Of a stretch of 64,000 bases of DNA, positions 27,280 through 37,385 are shown piece after piece. Under the pieces are notes generated by a model. The model did not search any database. It had not been told where the DNA came from and was given only the letters and a program-made list of their open reading frames with translations. The stretch is from Pseudomonas sp. 6D_7.1_Bac1. GTDB lineage: Bacteria; Pseudomonadota; Gammaproteobacteria; Pseudomonadales; Pseudomonadaceae. The stretch's first letter is position 1. Every line of letters begins with the position of its first letter. The translations under genes and the position numbers were made by a program. The DNA lies in the NCBI RefSeq assembly GCF_025465945.1, contig NZ_JANLNW010000084.1, positions 124,001 to 188,000 on the forward strand. Direction: 5' to 3'.

Positions 27280-28743
27280 TCAACCGGCCAGTCCAGTCTG
27301 CTGAACCAGCGTCAGCAACGGCTGTGGGTACAGGCCGAGGAAGAACGCCAGCACTGCGATGGCCAGCAGCATGACGCCGCCTGCCTTTTGTTCCCAGTGC
27401 AGCTGGGCGTCGACGCGACGCAGGTTCGGTTCGATCAGGTACAGGGTGACCATGACGCGCAGGTAGTAGAAGACGCCGATGGCGCTGCCCAGTACCAGCG
27501 AGCCGACCAGCCACCATTGGTGAGACTCGACGCCGGTGGCGATGATGTAGAACTTGCCGATGAAGCCTGCGGTCAGCGGGATACCGGCCAGGGACAACAT
27601 CATCACGGTCAGTACGGCGGTCAGGTACGGACGACGCCAGAACAGGCCGCGGTACTCGTACAGCGCGTCTGCGTCACGACCTTTGTATGGCGAGGACATC
27701 AGGGTGATCACGCCGAAGGCGCCGAGGCTGGTGATCACGTAGGTGACCAGGTAGACGCCGATGGCTTCCATCGCCAGCCCCTTGCTCGCCACCAGGGCGA
27801 TCAACAGGTAACCGAAGTGAGCGATGGACGAGTAACCCAGCAGACGCTTGAGGTTGCTCTGGGTCAGCGCCAGCAGGTTACCGAACAGGATCGAGGCAAT
27901 CGCGATCACGGTCAGTACGGTGCTCAATACACCGCTGTTGGCCACTGGCGAGATCTGGAACAGACGCACCATCACTGCGAACACAGCGACTTTCGAAGCC
28001 GTGGCGAGGAACGCTGCAACCGGTGCCGGAGCACCTTCGTAGACGTCCGGGGTCCAGAGGTGGAACGGTACCAGCGACAGCTTGAACGCCAGACCGATCA
28101 GCATCATGCCCAGGCCCAGTTGCGCCAGCGGGCTTGGCAGGCCGGTGGCCGCCAGGGCCTGACCGATGCCGCTGAAGCTCAGGGTGCCGGCTTCGGCGTA
28201 GAGCAGGGCCATACCGAACAACAGGAACGCGGAACCGGCGGCCGACAGCACCATGTACTTGATGCCGGCTTCCAGTGAGCGCTTGTTGAAGAAGGCATAG
28301 GCCACCAGACCGTAGACCGGTACCGAGAGCAGTTCCAGACCGACGAACAAACCGGCCAGGTGCTGCGCGCTGACCAGAACCAGGCCACCGGCGGCGGCCA
28401 TCAGGATCAGCAGGTAAAGTTCTTCACGGTTGCCCGGATAACCCGTAGCACCATCGCCGAGGTAGGCGTGGGCGAGGGTGACGCAGGCGAGGGTGGCGAC
28501 CAGGATCAGCGCCATGTACAGGCAGGCAAAGCTGTCGATCTGCAGCAATGGAGTCACGGCCAGAGGCGCGACTTTCAGGGCTGGCAGGATCGACAGCAAG
28601 GCCAGGTTCAGACCCGCTACCGACAGCAGGAAGGTCTGCGAGTGGTTGCGACGCCAGGCGATCGCCAGCATCACCACGATGATCGTGGCGCTGGTGATCA
28701 ACAATGGCGCAAGCGCGATAAAGTGTTGAATCGTAAAGTCCAT
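27280..28743 (-). CDS. nuoN: NADH-quinone oxidoreductase subunit N
   Basis: A 487-residue membrane-arm subunit of complex I, one of three Mrp-antiporter-like proton channels, with about 14 helices. The start at 28743 (MDFTIQHFIALAPLL) is the family start. Family features include the broken-helix region with SVPVYGLVAYAF and KLSLVPFHLWTPDVYEGAP, whose Lys and His belong to the proton path. It is the last gene of the operon, 7 nt after the nuoM stop. Confidence 0.97.
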   Translation of the reverse strand: MDFTIQHFIALAPLLITSATIIVVMLAIAWRRNHSQTFLLSVAGLNLALLSILPALKVAPLAVTPLLQIDSFACLYMALILVATLACVTLAHAYLGDGATGYPGNREELYLLILMAAAGGLVLVSAQHLAGLFVGLELLSVPVYGLVAYAFFNKRSLEAGIKYMVLSAAGSAFLLFGMALLYAEAGTLSFSGIGQALAATGLPSPLAQLGLGMMLIGLAFKLSLVPFHLWTPDVYEGAPAPVAAFLATASKVAVFAVMVRLFQISPVANSGVLSTVLTVIAIASILFGNLLALTQSNLKRLLGYSSIAHFGYLLIALVASKGLAMEAIGVYLVTYVITSLGAFGVITLMSSPYKGRDADALYEYRGLFWRRPYLTAVLTVMMLSLAGIPLTAGFIGKFYIIATGVESHQWWLVGSLVLGSAIGVFYYLRVMVTLYLIEPNLRRVDAQLHWEQKAGGVMLLAIAVLAFFLGLYPQPLLTLVQQTGLAG

Positions 28744-28750
28744 AGCGCTC

Positions 28751-30283
28751 TTACCGGGCCGAAGCGAGTTGAGTGAAGGCGGTACCGAACCATTGCTGCA
28801 CGCCATGCATCGTCGCGGCAGAGGTATCGAGGAACGGTTGCGGGTAGACGCCGATGTAAATCAGCAGTGCTGCCAGTCCAACCACCATGATCAGTTCGCG
28901 AGCATCCATACCGTGCAGTACGGCGTCTGACTTGGACGGACCGAAGTAGGAGCGGTGAATCATGATCAGCGAGTAGACCGAACCGAACACCAGGCCTGCG
29001 GTCGCGATCACGGTGACCCATGGAGCGCTGGCGAAGGTGCCGATCAGGATCAGGAACTCACCGACGAAGTTACCGGTCACCGGCAAGCCCAGCGAGGCTG
29101 CCGCGAAGAACAGGCTGACGCCAGGCAGGTAGGCGATCTTCGACCACAGGCCGCCCATTTCACGCATGTCACGAGTGTGGGTGCGCTCGTAGAGCTGGCC
29201 GCAGAGGATAAAGAGTGCCGCTGCCGACAAGCCGTGCGCGAGCATCTGGATCACTGCGCCTTGCAGGGCCAACTGGCTGCCGGAGTAGATGCCGATCAGC
29301 ACGAAACCCATGTGCGAAACGCTGGAGTACGCGACCAGACGCTTGATGTCGGTCTGGGCGAACGCCAGGAACGCACCGTAGAAGATCCCGACCAGACCCA
29401 GGGCCATGGCGAACGGCGCGAACTCGGCCGACGCGTTCGGGAACAACGGCAGGGCGAAACGCAGCAGACCGTACGCAGCGGTCTTCAGCAGAATGCCGGC
29501 CAGGTCAACGGAACCCGCGGTCGGTGCCTGTGCGTGAGCATCCGGCAACCAGGAGTGGAACGGCACTACCGGCAGCTTCACCGCGAAGGCAATGAAGAAG
29601 CCGAGCATCAGAACGTACTCGGTGGTCAGCGACATCTTGGTTTTCAACAGGTCGGCGTAGTTGAAAGTAATCACGCCTGTGCTGTTGAAGTTGACCAGTA
29701 CCAGACCCAGGATCGCCACCAACATGATCAGGCCGCTGGCCTGAGTGAAGATGAAGAACTTGGTCGCCGCGTAGATCCGGGTTTTCTTGCCGTCCGAAGA
29801 ACTGTGACCCCAGAGCGCGATGAGGAAGTACATCGGCACCAGCATCATTTCCCAGAAGAAGAAGAACATGAACAGGTCGAGGGCCAGGAACACGCCGACG
29901 ACACCGCCCAGGATCCACATCAGGTTCAGGTGGAAGAAGCCAACGTGACGCTGGATCTCTTTCCACGAGCAGAGTACCGAGAGGACACCCAGCAGACCGG
30001 TCAGCATGATCATCAACAGCGACAGACCGTCGAGGGCCAGGTGCACGTTGATGCCAAAACGCTCGATCCAGACATGCTTGAACTCAAGCGCCCAGGTCGG
30101 ATCGGCGCCAGGCGCCGGAGCAAAGGAATAGTTACCGTGGGCCCACAGCCAGAGGCCGAGAGCGAGTTCCAGGGTCATGGTCAACAGCGCAATCCAGCGG
30201 GGGAGGGTGGCGCCGAAGCGCTCACCCATCCAGCACAGCAGGCCGCCGATGAAGGGGATCAGGATTAGCCATGGCAGAATCAT
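28751..30283 (-). CDS. nuoM: NADH-quinone oxidoreductase subunit M
   Basis: A 510-residue antiporter-like membrane subunit of complex I. The conserved channel Glu is in FFFFWEMMLVPMYFL and the conserved Lys in FAVKLPVVPFHSWLPDAHAQAP, here cited by the parts VKLPVVPFHSWL and PDAHAQAPTAGS. Length is as expected. It lies between nuoL and nuoN with 39 nt to nuoL. Confidence 0.97.
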   Translation of the reverse strand: MILPWLILIPFIGGLLCWMGERFGATLPRWIALLTMTLELALGLWLWAHGNYSFAPAPGADPTWALEFKHVWIERFGINVHLALDGLSLLMIMLTGLLGVLSVLCSWKEIQRHVGFFHLNLMWILGGVVGVFLALDLFMFFFFWEMMLVPMYFLIALWGHSSSDGKKTRIYAATKFFIFTQASGLIMLVAILGLVLVNFNSTGVITFNYADLLKTKMSLTTEYVLMLGFFIAFAVKLPVVPFHSWLPDAHAQAPTAGSVDLAGILLKTAAYGLLRFALPLFPNASAEFAPFAMALGLVGIFYGAFLAFAQTDIKRLVAYSSVSHMGFVLIGIYSGSQLALQGAVIQMLAHGLSAAALFILCGQLYERTHTRDMREMGGLWSKIAYLPGVSLFFAAASLGLPVTGNFVGEFLILIGTFASAPWVTVIATAGLVFGSVYSLIMIHRSYFGPSKSDAVLHGMDARELIMVVGLAALLIYIGVYPQPFLDTSAATMHGVQQWFGTAFTQLASAR

Positions 30284-30322
30284 GACGGGCTCGTTTCCTT
30301 TCGCAAGTTCGCAAGGTTCATA

Positions 30323-32176
30323 TCAGACCGCTACCAGCACGACAGCGCCGATAACCAGCACGGCACCAGCAGCCATCGAGGCGGCGTACCAACGCAGTTG
30401 ACCCGTTTCGGTACGGCTCAGGGAGTTGTGACCCCCTTTGGCCAGACGCGGGATCAAACCGATGGTCTGGTCGAACGGGTCTTTGCGCAGCATGTGGCTC
30501 ATCGCAAGGTATGGTTTGACGAACAGTTTGTCGTAGATCCAGTCGAAGCCCCAGGCCGCGAACCACCAGGCGCTCAGCAGACGGCCGATGCCACTGTTGG
30601 CGATGGCGGTCACGAAGCGACGCTTGCCGAGGAACAGCAGCGCGGCCAGCAGGATACCGGACAGGGCGATAGCGCCCGAGGCGATTTCCAGGCTGTGCTT
30701 GGCTTCGCCGCCGGCATGGCCAACGCTTTCCGGCAGCACGCCGTGCAGAGGTGGAACGATCATCGCGCCAATGGCGGTCGACAGCACGATCAGCACCGAC
30801 AGTGGCAGCCAGTGAGCAATGCCGTGACCCGCGTGGGCTTCGGTCTTCACTTCACCGTGGAACGCGATGAAGATCAGGCGGAAGGTGTACAGCGACGTCA
30901 TGAAGGCACCCACCAGACCTGCGTAGAGCAGACCGTGGTTACCGCTGGCGAAGGCTTCCCAGAGGATTTCGTCCTTGGAGTAGAAACCTGCGGTCACCAG
31001 TGGCAGGGCCGCGAGGGCCGCGCCGCCGACGATGAAGCTGGCGTAGGCCAGTGGCAGTTTCTTCCACAGACCGCCCATCTTGAAGATGTTCTGTTCGTGG
31101 TGGCAGGCAACGATCACCGAACCGGACGCAAGGAACAGCAGCGCCTTGAAGAAGGCGTGGGTCATCAGGTGGAAGATCGCACCTTCCCAGGCACCAACGC
31201 CCAGCGCCAGGAACATGTAGCCGATCTGGCTCATGGTCGAGTAGGCGAGGATACGTTTGATGTCGGTTTGTACCAGTGCCGCGAAACCGGCGAGCACCAG
31301 GGTCACACCGCCGACAATGCCAACCAGGTGCAGGATATCCGGCGCCAACGCAAACAGACCGTGTGTACGGGCGATCAGGTAGACACCGGCGGTCACCATG
31401 GTCGCGGCGTGGATCAGTGCCGAAACCGGGGTAGGACCGGCCATCGCATCCGCCAGCCAGGTTTGCAGCGGCAGTTGCGCGGATTTACCGACCGCACCGC
31501 CCAGCAGCATCAGGGTCGCCATGACGATCCAGAAGTCACCGGTCTTGAAGTGCTCAGGCGCTTTGACCAGCAGTTCCTGGATGTTCAGCGTGCCCAACTG
31601 TTGGAACAGGATGAACAGGCCGATGGCCATGAACACGTCGCCGACACGGGTGACGATGAAGGCTTTGAGTGCGGCGTTACCGTTGTTGCGGTTGCTGTAG
31701 TAGAAACCGATCAACAGGTAGCTGCACAGGCCCACGCCTTCCCAACCGAAGTACAGGAACAACAGGTTATCGCCCAGGACCAGGAACAGCATGCTGGCGA
31801 TAAACAGGTTGGTGTAGGCGAAGAAGCGCGAGTAACCGTCTTCACCGCGCATGTACCAGGACGCGAACAGGTGGATCAAAAAGCCCACACCGACGACCAC
31901 ACCGAGCATGGTCACGGACAGACCATCCAGGTACAGAGCGAAGTTCGGCTTGAAATCACCTACCGACATCCACTGCCACAACACCTGGGTGACGTGACCG
32001 CCTTCAGGCGGCGCGACGTTGAACTGCCAGATCACATAAGCAGCAACGATCGCCGAGAGGCCGATGGAACCGACGCCGATCAGCGCCGAGAGGTTTTCCG
32101 AGAGGCGGCCGCGTGAGAACGACAGCAGCAGGAAACCGATCAGGGGGAATACGAAAGTCAGATAGAGAAGGTTCAT
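30323..32176 (-). CDS. nuoL: NADH-quinone oxidoreductase subunit L
   Basis: The 617-residue distal antiporter-like subunit of complex I. It has the channel motif FGWEGVGLCSYLLIGF, the Lys/His block SAQLPLQTWLADAMAGPTPVSAL (in parts SAQLPLQTWL and MAGPTPVSALIHAATMV), and a C-terminal extension that forms the long lateral helix clamping M and N. Its ATG overlaps the nuoK stop by 4 nt. Confidence 0.97.
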   Translation of the reverse strand: MNLLYLTFVFPLIGFLLLSFSRGRLSENLSALIGVGSIGLSAIVAAYVIWQFNVAPPEGGHVTQVLWQWMSVGDFKPNFALYLDGLSVTMLGVVVGVGFLIHLFASWYMRGEDGYSRFFAYTNLFIASMLFLVLGDNLLFLYFGWEGVGLCSYLLIGFYYSNRNNGNAALKAFIVTRVGDVFMAIGLFILFQQLGTLNIQELLVKAPEHFKTGDFWIVMATLMLLGGAVGKSAQLPLQTWLADAMAGPTPVSALIHAATMVTAGVYLIARTHGLFALAPDILHLVGIVGGVTLVLAGFAALVQTDIKRILAYSTMSQIGYMFLALGVGAWEGAIFHLMTHAFFKALLFLASGSVIVACHHEQNIFKMGGLWKKLPLAYASFIVGGAALAALPLVTAGFYSKDEILWEAFASGNHGLLYAGLVGAFMTSLYTFRLIFIAFHGEVKTEAHAGHGIAHWLPLSVLIVLSTAIGAMIVPPLHGVLPESVGHAGGEAKHSLEIASGAIALSGILLAALLFLGKRRFVTAIANSGIGRLLSAWWFAAWGFDWIYDKLFVKPYLAMSHMLRKDPFDQTIGLIPRLAKGGHNSLSRTETGQLRWYAASMAAGAVLVIGAVVLVAV

Positions 32177-32496
32177 CCGCGCATCTCGCTGGCAGCGTCG
32201 ATATCGAGAGTGTGGAAGCGGCGATACAGCTGCAACAGAATCGCCAGGCCAATACTGGCCTCGGCGGCAGCAAGGCTGAGCACCAGGATGAACATGATCT
32301 GTCCATCCGGCTGCGCCCAGCGGCTACCGGCGACGATGAAGGCCAGACCCGAGGCGTTCATCATGATCTCCAGGCTCATCAGCACGAAGAGAATGTTGCG
32401 GCGCACCATCAGGCCAACCAGACCGAGGCAGAACAGGATGCCGGCAACCGCCAGGCCATGCTCCAATGGGATAGTACCGAGAGGGATAACAGGCAT
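32173..32496 (-). CDS. nuoK: NADH-quinone oxidoreductase subunit K
   Basis: A 107-residue, three-helix membrane subunit. The conserved membrane glutamates are in LMSLEIMMNASGL and LAAAEASIGLAILL. It is about five residues longer at the N-terminus (MPVIPLGTIPLEHGL) than the usual 102-residue form, apparently by a short local duplication of the IPL motif. It overlaps nuoL. Confidence 0.96.
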   Translation of the reverse strand: MPVIPLGTIPLEHGLAVAGILFCLGLVGLMVRRNILFVLMSLEIMMNASGLAFIVAGSRWAQPDGQIMFILVLSLAAAEASIGLAILLQLYRRFHTLDIDAASEMRG

Positions 32497-32499
32497 GGT

Positions 32500-33000
32500 C
32501 TACTCCTTCGCCTCGTTGCGGCCCAGGTGGAACGCCGTGACGGCTGCGGCGAGCAGCAGCATCGAGGCGAGTTCGACCACCAGCAGATAAGGACCGAACA
32601 GGCTGATGCCCACGGCCTTGGCGTCTACGGTGGTGTGGCCGATGCCGGTGCCGCTGGAATGACTGAACAGTACATACAGCAGTTCAGCCAGCAGCAGCGC
32701 GGCCAGTACGACTGGCCCCGCCCATATACCGGGTTTGAGCCAGACGCGCTCTTGCTGAGCCGAGGCCGGGCCCAGGTTCAGCATCATCACCACGAACACG
32801 AACAGCACCAGGATGGCACCGGCGTAGGCGATCACTTCCAGTACACCGGCGAATGGAGCGCCGAGACTGAAAAAGGTCATCGCCACCGCGAGCAGCGAAA
32901 TAATCAGGTAGAGCAGGGCGTGCACGGGGTTGGTGTTGGTGATCACGCGAAGCGTGGACACAACGGCAACTCCTGACGCGAAATAGAAAGCGAATTCCAT
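32500..33000 (-). CDS. nuoJ: NADH-quinone oxidoreductase subunit J
   Basis: A 166-residue five-helix membrane subunit at the junction of the quinone module and proton pumps. Conserved third-helix segment EVIAYAGAILVLFVFVVMML, noted by its parts EVIAYAGAI and VLFVFVVMMLN, contains the pi-bulge region. The gene starts 9 nt after the nuoI stop. Confidence 0.96.
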   Translation of the reverse strand: MEFAFYFASGVAVVSTLRVITNTNPVHALLYLIISLLAVAMTFFSLGAPFAGVLEVIAYAGAILVLFVFVVMMLNLGPASAQQERVWLKPGIWAGPVVLAALLLAELLYVLFSHSSGTGIGHTTVDAKAVGISLFGPYLLVVELASMLLLAAAVTAFHLGRNEAKE

Positions 33001-33009
33001 CTTTCTTCC

Positions 33010-33555
33010 TTAAGGCAGCAAGCTCTTCACGTTGATCGGTTGGGCTTCATTCTGCGCGGCGCCTTTCGGCTTACCGGCAATGGCCATACCTGCAACACGA
33101 TAGAAGTTGTAGTCAGGGTTTTTACCGGGGCCGGAGATCAGCAGATCTTCTTTCTCGTAAACCAGATCCTGACGCTTGAACTCGGCCATTTCGAAATCCG
33201 GTGTCAGCTGGATCGCGGTGGTCGGGCAGGCTTCCTCGCAGAGGCCGCAGAAAATGCAGCGCGAGAAGTTGATACGGAAAAACTCCGGGTACCAGCGACC
33301 GTCTTCGGTTTCGGCTTTCTGCAGCGAGATGCAACCGACCGGGCATGCCACGGCGCACAGGTTGCAGGCTACACAACGCTCTTCGCCGTCGGGGTCGCGG
33401 GTCAGGACGATACGCCCACGGAAGCGCGGCGGCAGGTACACCGCCTCTTCCGGGTACTGCAGCGTGTCGCGCTTGCGGAAGGCGTGGCCGAATATCATCA
33501 CCAGGCTGCGAAGCTGGGTGAAGAAGCCATGCACGATGTCAAAAATATACTTCAT
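33010..33555 (-). CDS. nuoI: NADH-quinone oxidoreductase subunit I (two 4Fe-4S clusters)
   Basis: A 181-residue peripheral-arm subunit. Two ferredoxin motifs carry clusters N6a and N6b: CVACNLCAVACPVGC and CIFCGLCEEACPTTA. An amphipathic N-terminal segment contacts the membrane arm. It lies 12 nt after nuoH. Confidence 0.97.
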   Translation of the reverse strand: MKYIFDIVHGFFTQLRSLVMIFGHAFRKRDTLQYPEEAVYLPPRFRGRIVLTRDPDGEERCVACNLCAVACPVGCISLQKAETEDGRWYPEFFRINFSRCIFCGLCEEACPTTAIQLTPDFEMAEFKRQDLVYEKEDLLISGPGKNPDYNFYRVAGMAIAGKPKGAAQNEAQPINVKSLLP

Positions 33556-33567
33556 GATTCTCTATCC

Positions 33568-34575
33568 TCACTGAGCCGCGATGGCGGGCGTGTTGAGCAA
33601 CACGATCGCAGCGGTCACCAGCATGTTGACGAGGGTCAGCGGCAGGCAGAACTTCCAGCTGAAGTCCATCACTTGGTCATACCGTGGGCGCGGGATCGAG
33701 GCGCGCAGCAGGATGAAGAACATGATGAAAAACGCGGTTTTCAGTGCGAACCAGATGAACGGGATCTGCGGCAGAATACCGAACGGACCGTGCCAGCCAC
33801 CGAAGAATAGTGTCACCAGCAGCGCCGAAATCAAGACGATGCCGATGTACTCACCGACGAAGAACATGCCCCATTTCATGCCGGCGTATTCAATGTGGTA
33901 ACCGTCGGCCAGTTCCTGCTCCGCTTCCGGCTGGTCGAACGGGTGACGGTGAGTCACGGCGACACCAGCAATGAAGAAGGTCAGGAAACCGAAGATCTGC
34001 GGAATGATGAACCACAGGTGCTGGGCTTGATAATCGACGATGTCGCGCATGTTGAACGAGCCGACCTGGATCACGATGCCCATCAACGACAGGCCCATGA
34101 ACACTTCGTACGACACGGTTTGTGCCGAGGCCCGCAAGCTGCCCAACAGGGCGAACTTGTTGTTACTCGACCAGCCGGCGAACAGCACCGCGTAGACCGA
34201 CAGACCGGCCATGGCGAAGAAGAACAGAATGCCGATGTTCAGGTCCGCGACACCCCAGGTCGGGGTGATCGGGATGATCGCGAAGGCAATCAGCAAGGCG
34301 CTCATGGCCACGACCGGCGCCAGGGTGAAGATCACCTTGTCGGCGAACGGCGGCGTCCAGTCTTCCTTGAAGAACATCTTGATCATGTCGGCGGCGATCT
34401 GGAACGCGCCGAACGGGCCGACGCGGTTCGGACCGTAACGGTCCTGCCAGAGGGCGAGCAAACGACGCTCGACCCAGCTCAACAGCGCGCCACACACCAC
34501 CACGGCGAGCAGGATCACGATGGCCTTGAGCACCGCGATGATTACGTCGATCACTTCAGGAGTGAACAAGGTCAT
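33568..34575 (-). CDS. nuoH: NADH-quinone oxidoreductase subunit H
   Basis: A 335-residue eight-helix membrane subunit that forms the quinone-entry tunnel with B and D. The conserved loops are ERRLLALWQDRYGPNRVGP and the acidic RHPFDQPEAEQELADGYHIEY segment (parts HPFDQPEAEQELADG and YHIEYAGMKW). ATG overlaps the nuoG stop. Confidence 0.97.
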   Translation of the reverse strand: MTLFTPEVIDVIIAVLKAIVILLAVVVCGALLSWVERRLLALWQDRYGPNRVGPFGAFQIAADMIKMFFKEDWTPPFADKVIFTLAPVVAMSALLIAFAIIPITPTWGVADLNIGILFFFAMAGLSVYAVLFAGWSSNNKFALLGSLRASAQTVSYEVFMGLSLMGIVIQVGSFNMRDIVDYQAQHLWFIIPQIFGFLTFFIAGVAVTHRHPFDQPEAEQELADGYHIEYAGMKWGMFFVGEYIGIVLISALLVTLFFGGWHGPFGILPQIPFIWFALKTAFFIMFFILLRASIPRPRYDQVMDFSWKFCLPLTLVNMLVTAAIVLLNTPAIAAQ

Positions 34576-37286
34576 TGAGCTGCCTCCTGCAGACCGTCAA
34601 CGGATTTGCCAAAGATGGCCGGCGGAATGCCAGCGATACCCGCAGGCAACGCCACCAGACCCGCACCCAGCTCTTCGTTGATTCGCAGCGGCAGACGCAG
34701 GGTCTGGCCGGCAACGTTCAAGCTCAGCATGGCACCGTCATTGACGCCCAGACGATCGGCTTCGGACTTGGCCAGCGACACATAAGCGGCCGGAATGCGT
34801 TCCTGGACCGGCGCGGCTTTCGAAGAGTTCTCTTCGCTGCCGAACAGGTGATAGAACGGCACAACCTGCCAGGTCCCTTGAGCCGGGTTGAATGCACGCG
34901 GAACACTGGCAAACCAGTTCAGCGAATCACCCTGGCTTTCGATCAGGCGAGCACCTGGATCGCCAGCGCGAATGTGACCACCGACTTCGTCCTGGAACTT
35001 GTTCCAGGCTTGCGGCGAGTTCCAGCCCGGCGACCAGGCGAATGGCACTTGCTGGCGCGGTTCGACAGAGCCCGAGTAACCTTCCATGGAGAACGAGAAC
35101 GCCGTGTCGTTGTCCTGGGAAGTACGCGGCTCGTGTACGCTGATGTCGGCGCGCATGGCGGTGCGGCCGCTGTAACGCAGCGGTTCGCGCGCCAGTTTCA
35201 GGCCTTTGATCCGGAACGAAGCAGACGGTGCGGCGTTGACGATACCGGCCAGTTGCGAATTGCTTGCAGCGCAGGCAGCGGTGACATGGTCCAGTTGGGT
35301 CCAGTCGATCGGCTGGTTCAGCAGGGTCGAGCGCAGGGCATGCAGCCAGCGCCAGCCTTCGTGAACCAGGATGCTCGCATCGAGGTACGTCGGGTCGAAG
35401 ACCTGGAAGAAGCGCTGGGCGCGACCTTCCTGGCTGACCAGCGTACCGTCGCCTTCGGCGAAGCTGGCGGCTGGCAGCACCAGGTGCGCGCGATCGCTGG
35501 TAGCGGTTTTCTGATGGTCGGCCACAATCACGACTTTCGCGGCGGTCAGGGCAGCATCGACACGGGCTTTGTCGGTACGGGTGTACAGATCGTTTTCCAG
35601 CACCACGATGGCATCGGCTTTACCGTCAATCACCGCTTGCAGGGCTGCGTCGACCGATTCGCCACCGAGCATGGCCAGGCCGAGGCTGTTGGCCTCTGGC
35701 ACGATCAGGCTGATGGAACCGTTCTTCTCGCGCAGCTTCAGGGCTTTGGCGATGTTCGCCGCAGCTTCGATCAAGGCTTTGGAGCCCAGCGAAGTACCGG
35801 CGATGATCAGCGGGCGCTTGGCCGCCAGCAAGGCGTTGGCGATGCGCTGAGCCAGTTCGAGGGCTTCAGTGTCCAGGCCTTCAACGGCTGGAGCGCTGGC
35901 GTCGAGGGCGTGAGCCACGGCGAAACCGATACGTGCCAGGTCGTCTGGGGCGGCGTGAACGCATTCTTCAGCCACGTCGTCGAGCTTGGTTTCAGCCAGG
36001 CTTGCGATAAACAGCGGGTTCAGCGCGTGCTGACCGATGTTTTTCACCGCCGCGTCGAGCCAAGGCTGAACGCGCATGGCGTCGGCCATGTCTTCGGCTT
36101 TGCCTTTGACCGACTGACGCAGGGCCAGGGCCATACGCGCAGCGGTCTGGGTCAGGTCTTCACCGAGGACGAAGATCGCATCGTGGTCTTCGACGTCGCG
36201 CATGTTCGGAATCGGCAGCGGGCTGTCTTTCAACACCTGCATGACCAGACGAATGCGTTCCAGCTCAGCAGCTTCGATGCCTGAGTAGAAGTGCTCGGCA
36301 CCGACCAGTTCGCGCAGGGCGTAGTTGCTTTCAAGGCTGGCACGCGGCGAACCGATGCCGACGATGTTGCGACCGCGCAGCAGGTCAGCGGCTTTATCCA
36401 GCGCTTCGTCCAGGCTCAGCTTCGCGCCATTGGCCAGCAGTGGCTGACGTGGGCGATCTTCGCGGTTGACGTAGCCATAGCCGAAACGGCCACGGTCGCA
36501 CAGGAAGTACTGGTTTACCGAACCGTTGAAACGGTTTTCGATACGGCGCAGTTCGCCGTAGCGTTCACCCGGGCTGATGTTGCAACCGCTGGAGCAACCA
36601 TGGCAGATGCTCGGCGAGAACTGCATGTCCCACTTGCGGTTGTAGCGCTCGGAGTGAGTCTTGTCGGTGAACACACCGGTCGGGCAGACCTCGGTGAGGT
36701 TGCCGGAGAACTCGCTTTCCAGGGTGCCGTCTTCAACACGACCGAAGTACACGTTGTCGTGGGCGCCGAATACGCCGAGGTCAGTACCGCCGGCGTAGTC
36801 TTTATAGAAGCGTACGCAGCGATAGCAGGCGATGCAGCGGTTCATTTCGTGGGAAATGAACGGGCCCAGTTGCTGGTTCTGGTGGGTACGCTTGGTGAAG
36901 CGGTAACGGCGCTCGTTGTGGCCGGTCATTACCGTCATGTCTTGCAGGTGACAGTGACCGCCTTCTTCGCACACCGGGCAGTCGTGCGGGTGGTTGGTCA
37001 TCAGCCATTCGACGACGCTGGCGCGAAACACTTTGGCTTCTTCGTCATCGATGGAGATCCAGCTGCCATCGGTCGCAGGGGTCATGCAGGACATGACGAT
37101 ACGACCACGCTTGTCGTTTTCGTCGGTGTACTGCTTGACTGCGCACTGGCGGCAAGCGCCAACGCTGCCGAGGGCGGGGTGCCAGCAGAAATAAGGGATA
37201 TCGAGGCCTAGCGACAGACATGCCTGTAACAGGTTGTCTGCCCCATCGACTTCGAGCTCTTTGCCGTCTACGTGGATAGTGGCCAT
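34572..37286 (-). CDS. nuoG: NADH-quinone oxidoreductase subunit G
   Basis: The 904-residue largest peripheral subunit. The N-terminal domain holds N1b (CWHPALGSVGACRQCAVK), N5 with its His ligand (HPHDCPVCEEGGHC), and N4 (MNRCIACYRCVRFYKD). Unlike mitochondrial homologues it keeps the N7 site (CHGCSSGCNISPG), as in E. coli. A long molybdopterin-oxidoreductase-like domain without catalytic metal follows. It is separated from nuoF by 138 nt with a hairpin, the widest gap in the operon. Confidence 0.97.
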   Translation of the reverse strand: MATIHVDGKELEVDGADNLLQACLSLGLDIPYFCWHPALGSVGACRQCAVKQYTDENDKRGRIVMSCMTPATDGSWISIDDEEAKVFRASVVEWLMTNHPHDCPVCEEGGHCHLQDMTVMTGHNERRYRFTKRTHQNQQLGPFISHEMNRCIACYRCVRFYKDYAGGTDLGVFGAHDNVYFGRVEDGTLESEFSGNLTEVCPTGVFTDKTHSERYNRKWDMQFSPSICHGCSSGCNISPGERYGELRRIENRFNGSVNQYFLCDRGRFGYGYVNREDRPRQPLLANGAKLSLDEALDKAADLLRGRNIVGIGSPRASLESNYALRELVGAEHFYSGIEAAELERIRLVMQVLKDSPLPIPNMRDVEDHDAIFVLGEDLTQTAARMALALRQSVKGKAEDMADAMRVQPWLDAAVKNIGQHALNPLFIASLAETKLDDVAEECVHAAPDDLARIGFAVAHALDASAPAVEGLDTEALELAQRIANALLAAKRPLIIAGTSLGSKALIEAAANIAKALKLREKNGSISLIVPEANSLGLAMLGGESVDAALQAVIDGKADAIVVLENDLYTRTDKARVDAALTAAKVVIVADHQKTATSDRAHLVLPAASFAEGDGTLVSQEGRAQRFFQVFDPTYLDASILVHEGWRWLHALRSTLLNQPIDWTQLDHVTAACAASNSQLAGIVNAAPSASFRIKGLKLAREPLRYSGRTAMRADISVHEPRTSQDNDTAFSFSMEGYSGSVEPRQQVPFAWSPGWNSPQAWNKFQDEVGGHIRAGDPGARLIESQGDSLNWFASVPRAFNPAQGTWQVVPFYHLFGSEENSSKAAPVQERIPAAYVSLAKSEADRLGVNDGAMLSLNVAGQTLRLPLRINEELGAGLVALPAGIAGIPPAIFGKSVDGLQEAAQ

Positions 37287-37385
37287 GGTTCAAAGTTCTT
37301 CGTTGGCCCGGTGTCAGCGGGCGTGGCTAATGGAATCTTGTTATTCGCCCGACTCTAAACAGCCTGTAAAAGGCGTCATCGGACG

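Noticed and set aside
30398..32116. 572-codon + strand open frame opposite nuoL
   Set aside because: Antisense shadow: composition rich in Gln, His, Asp and Arg, no recognisable domain, and nuoL is certain.
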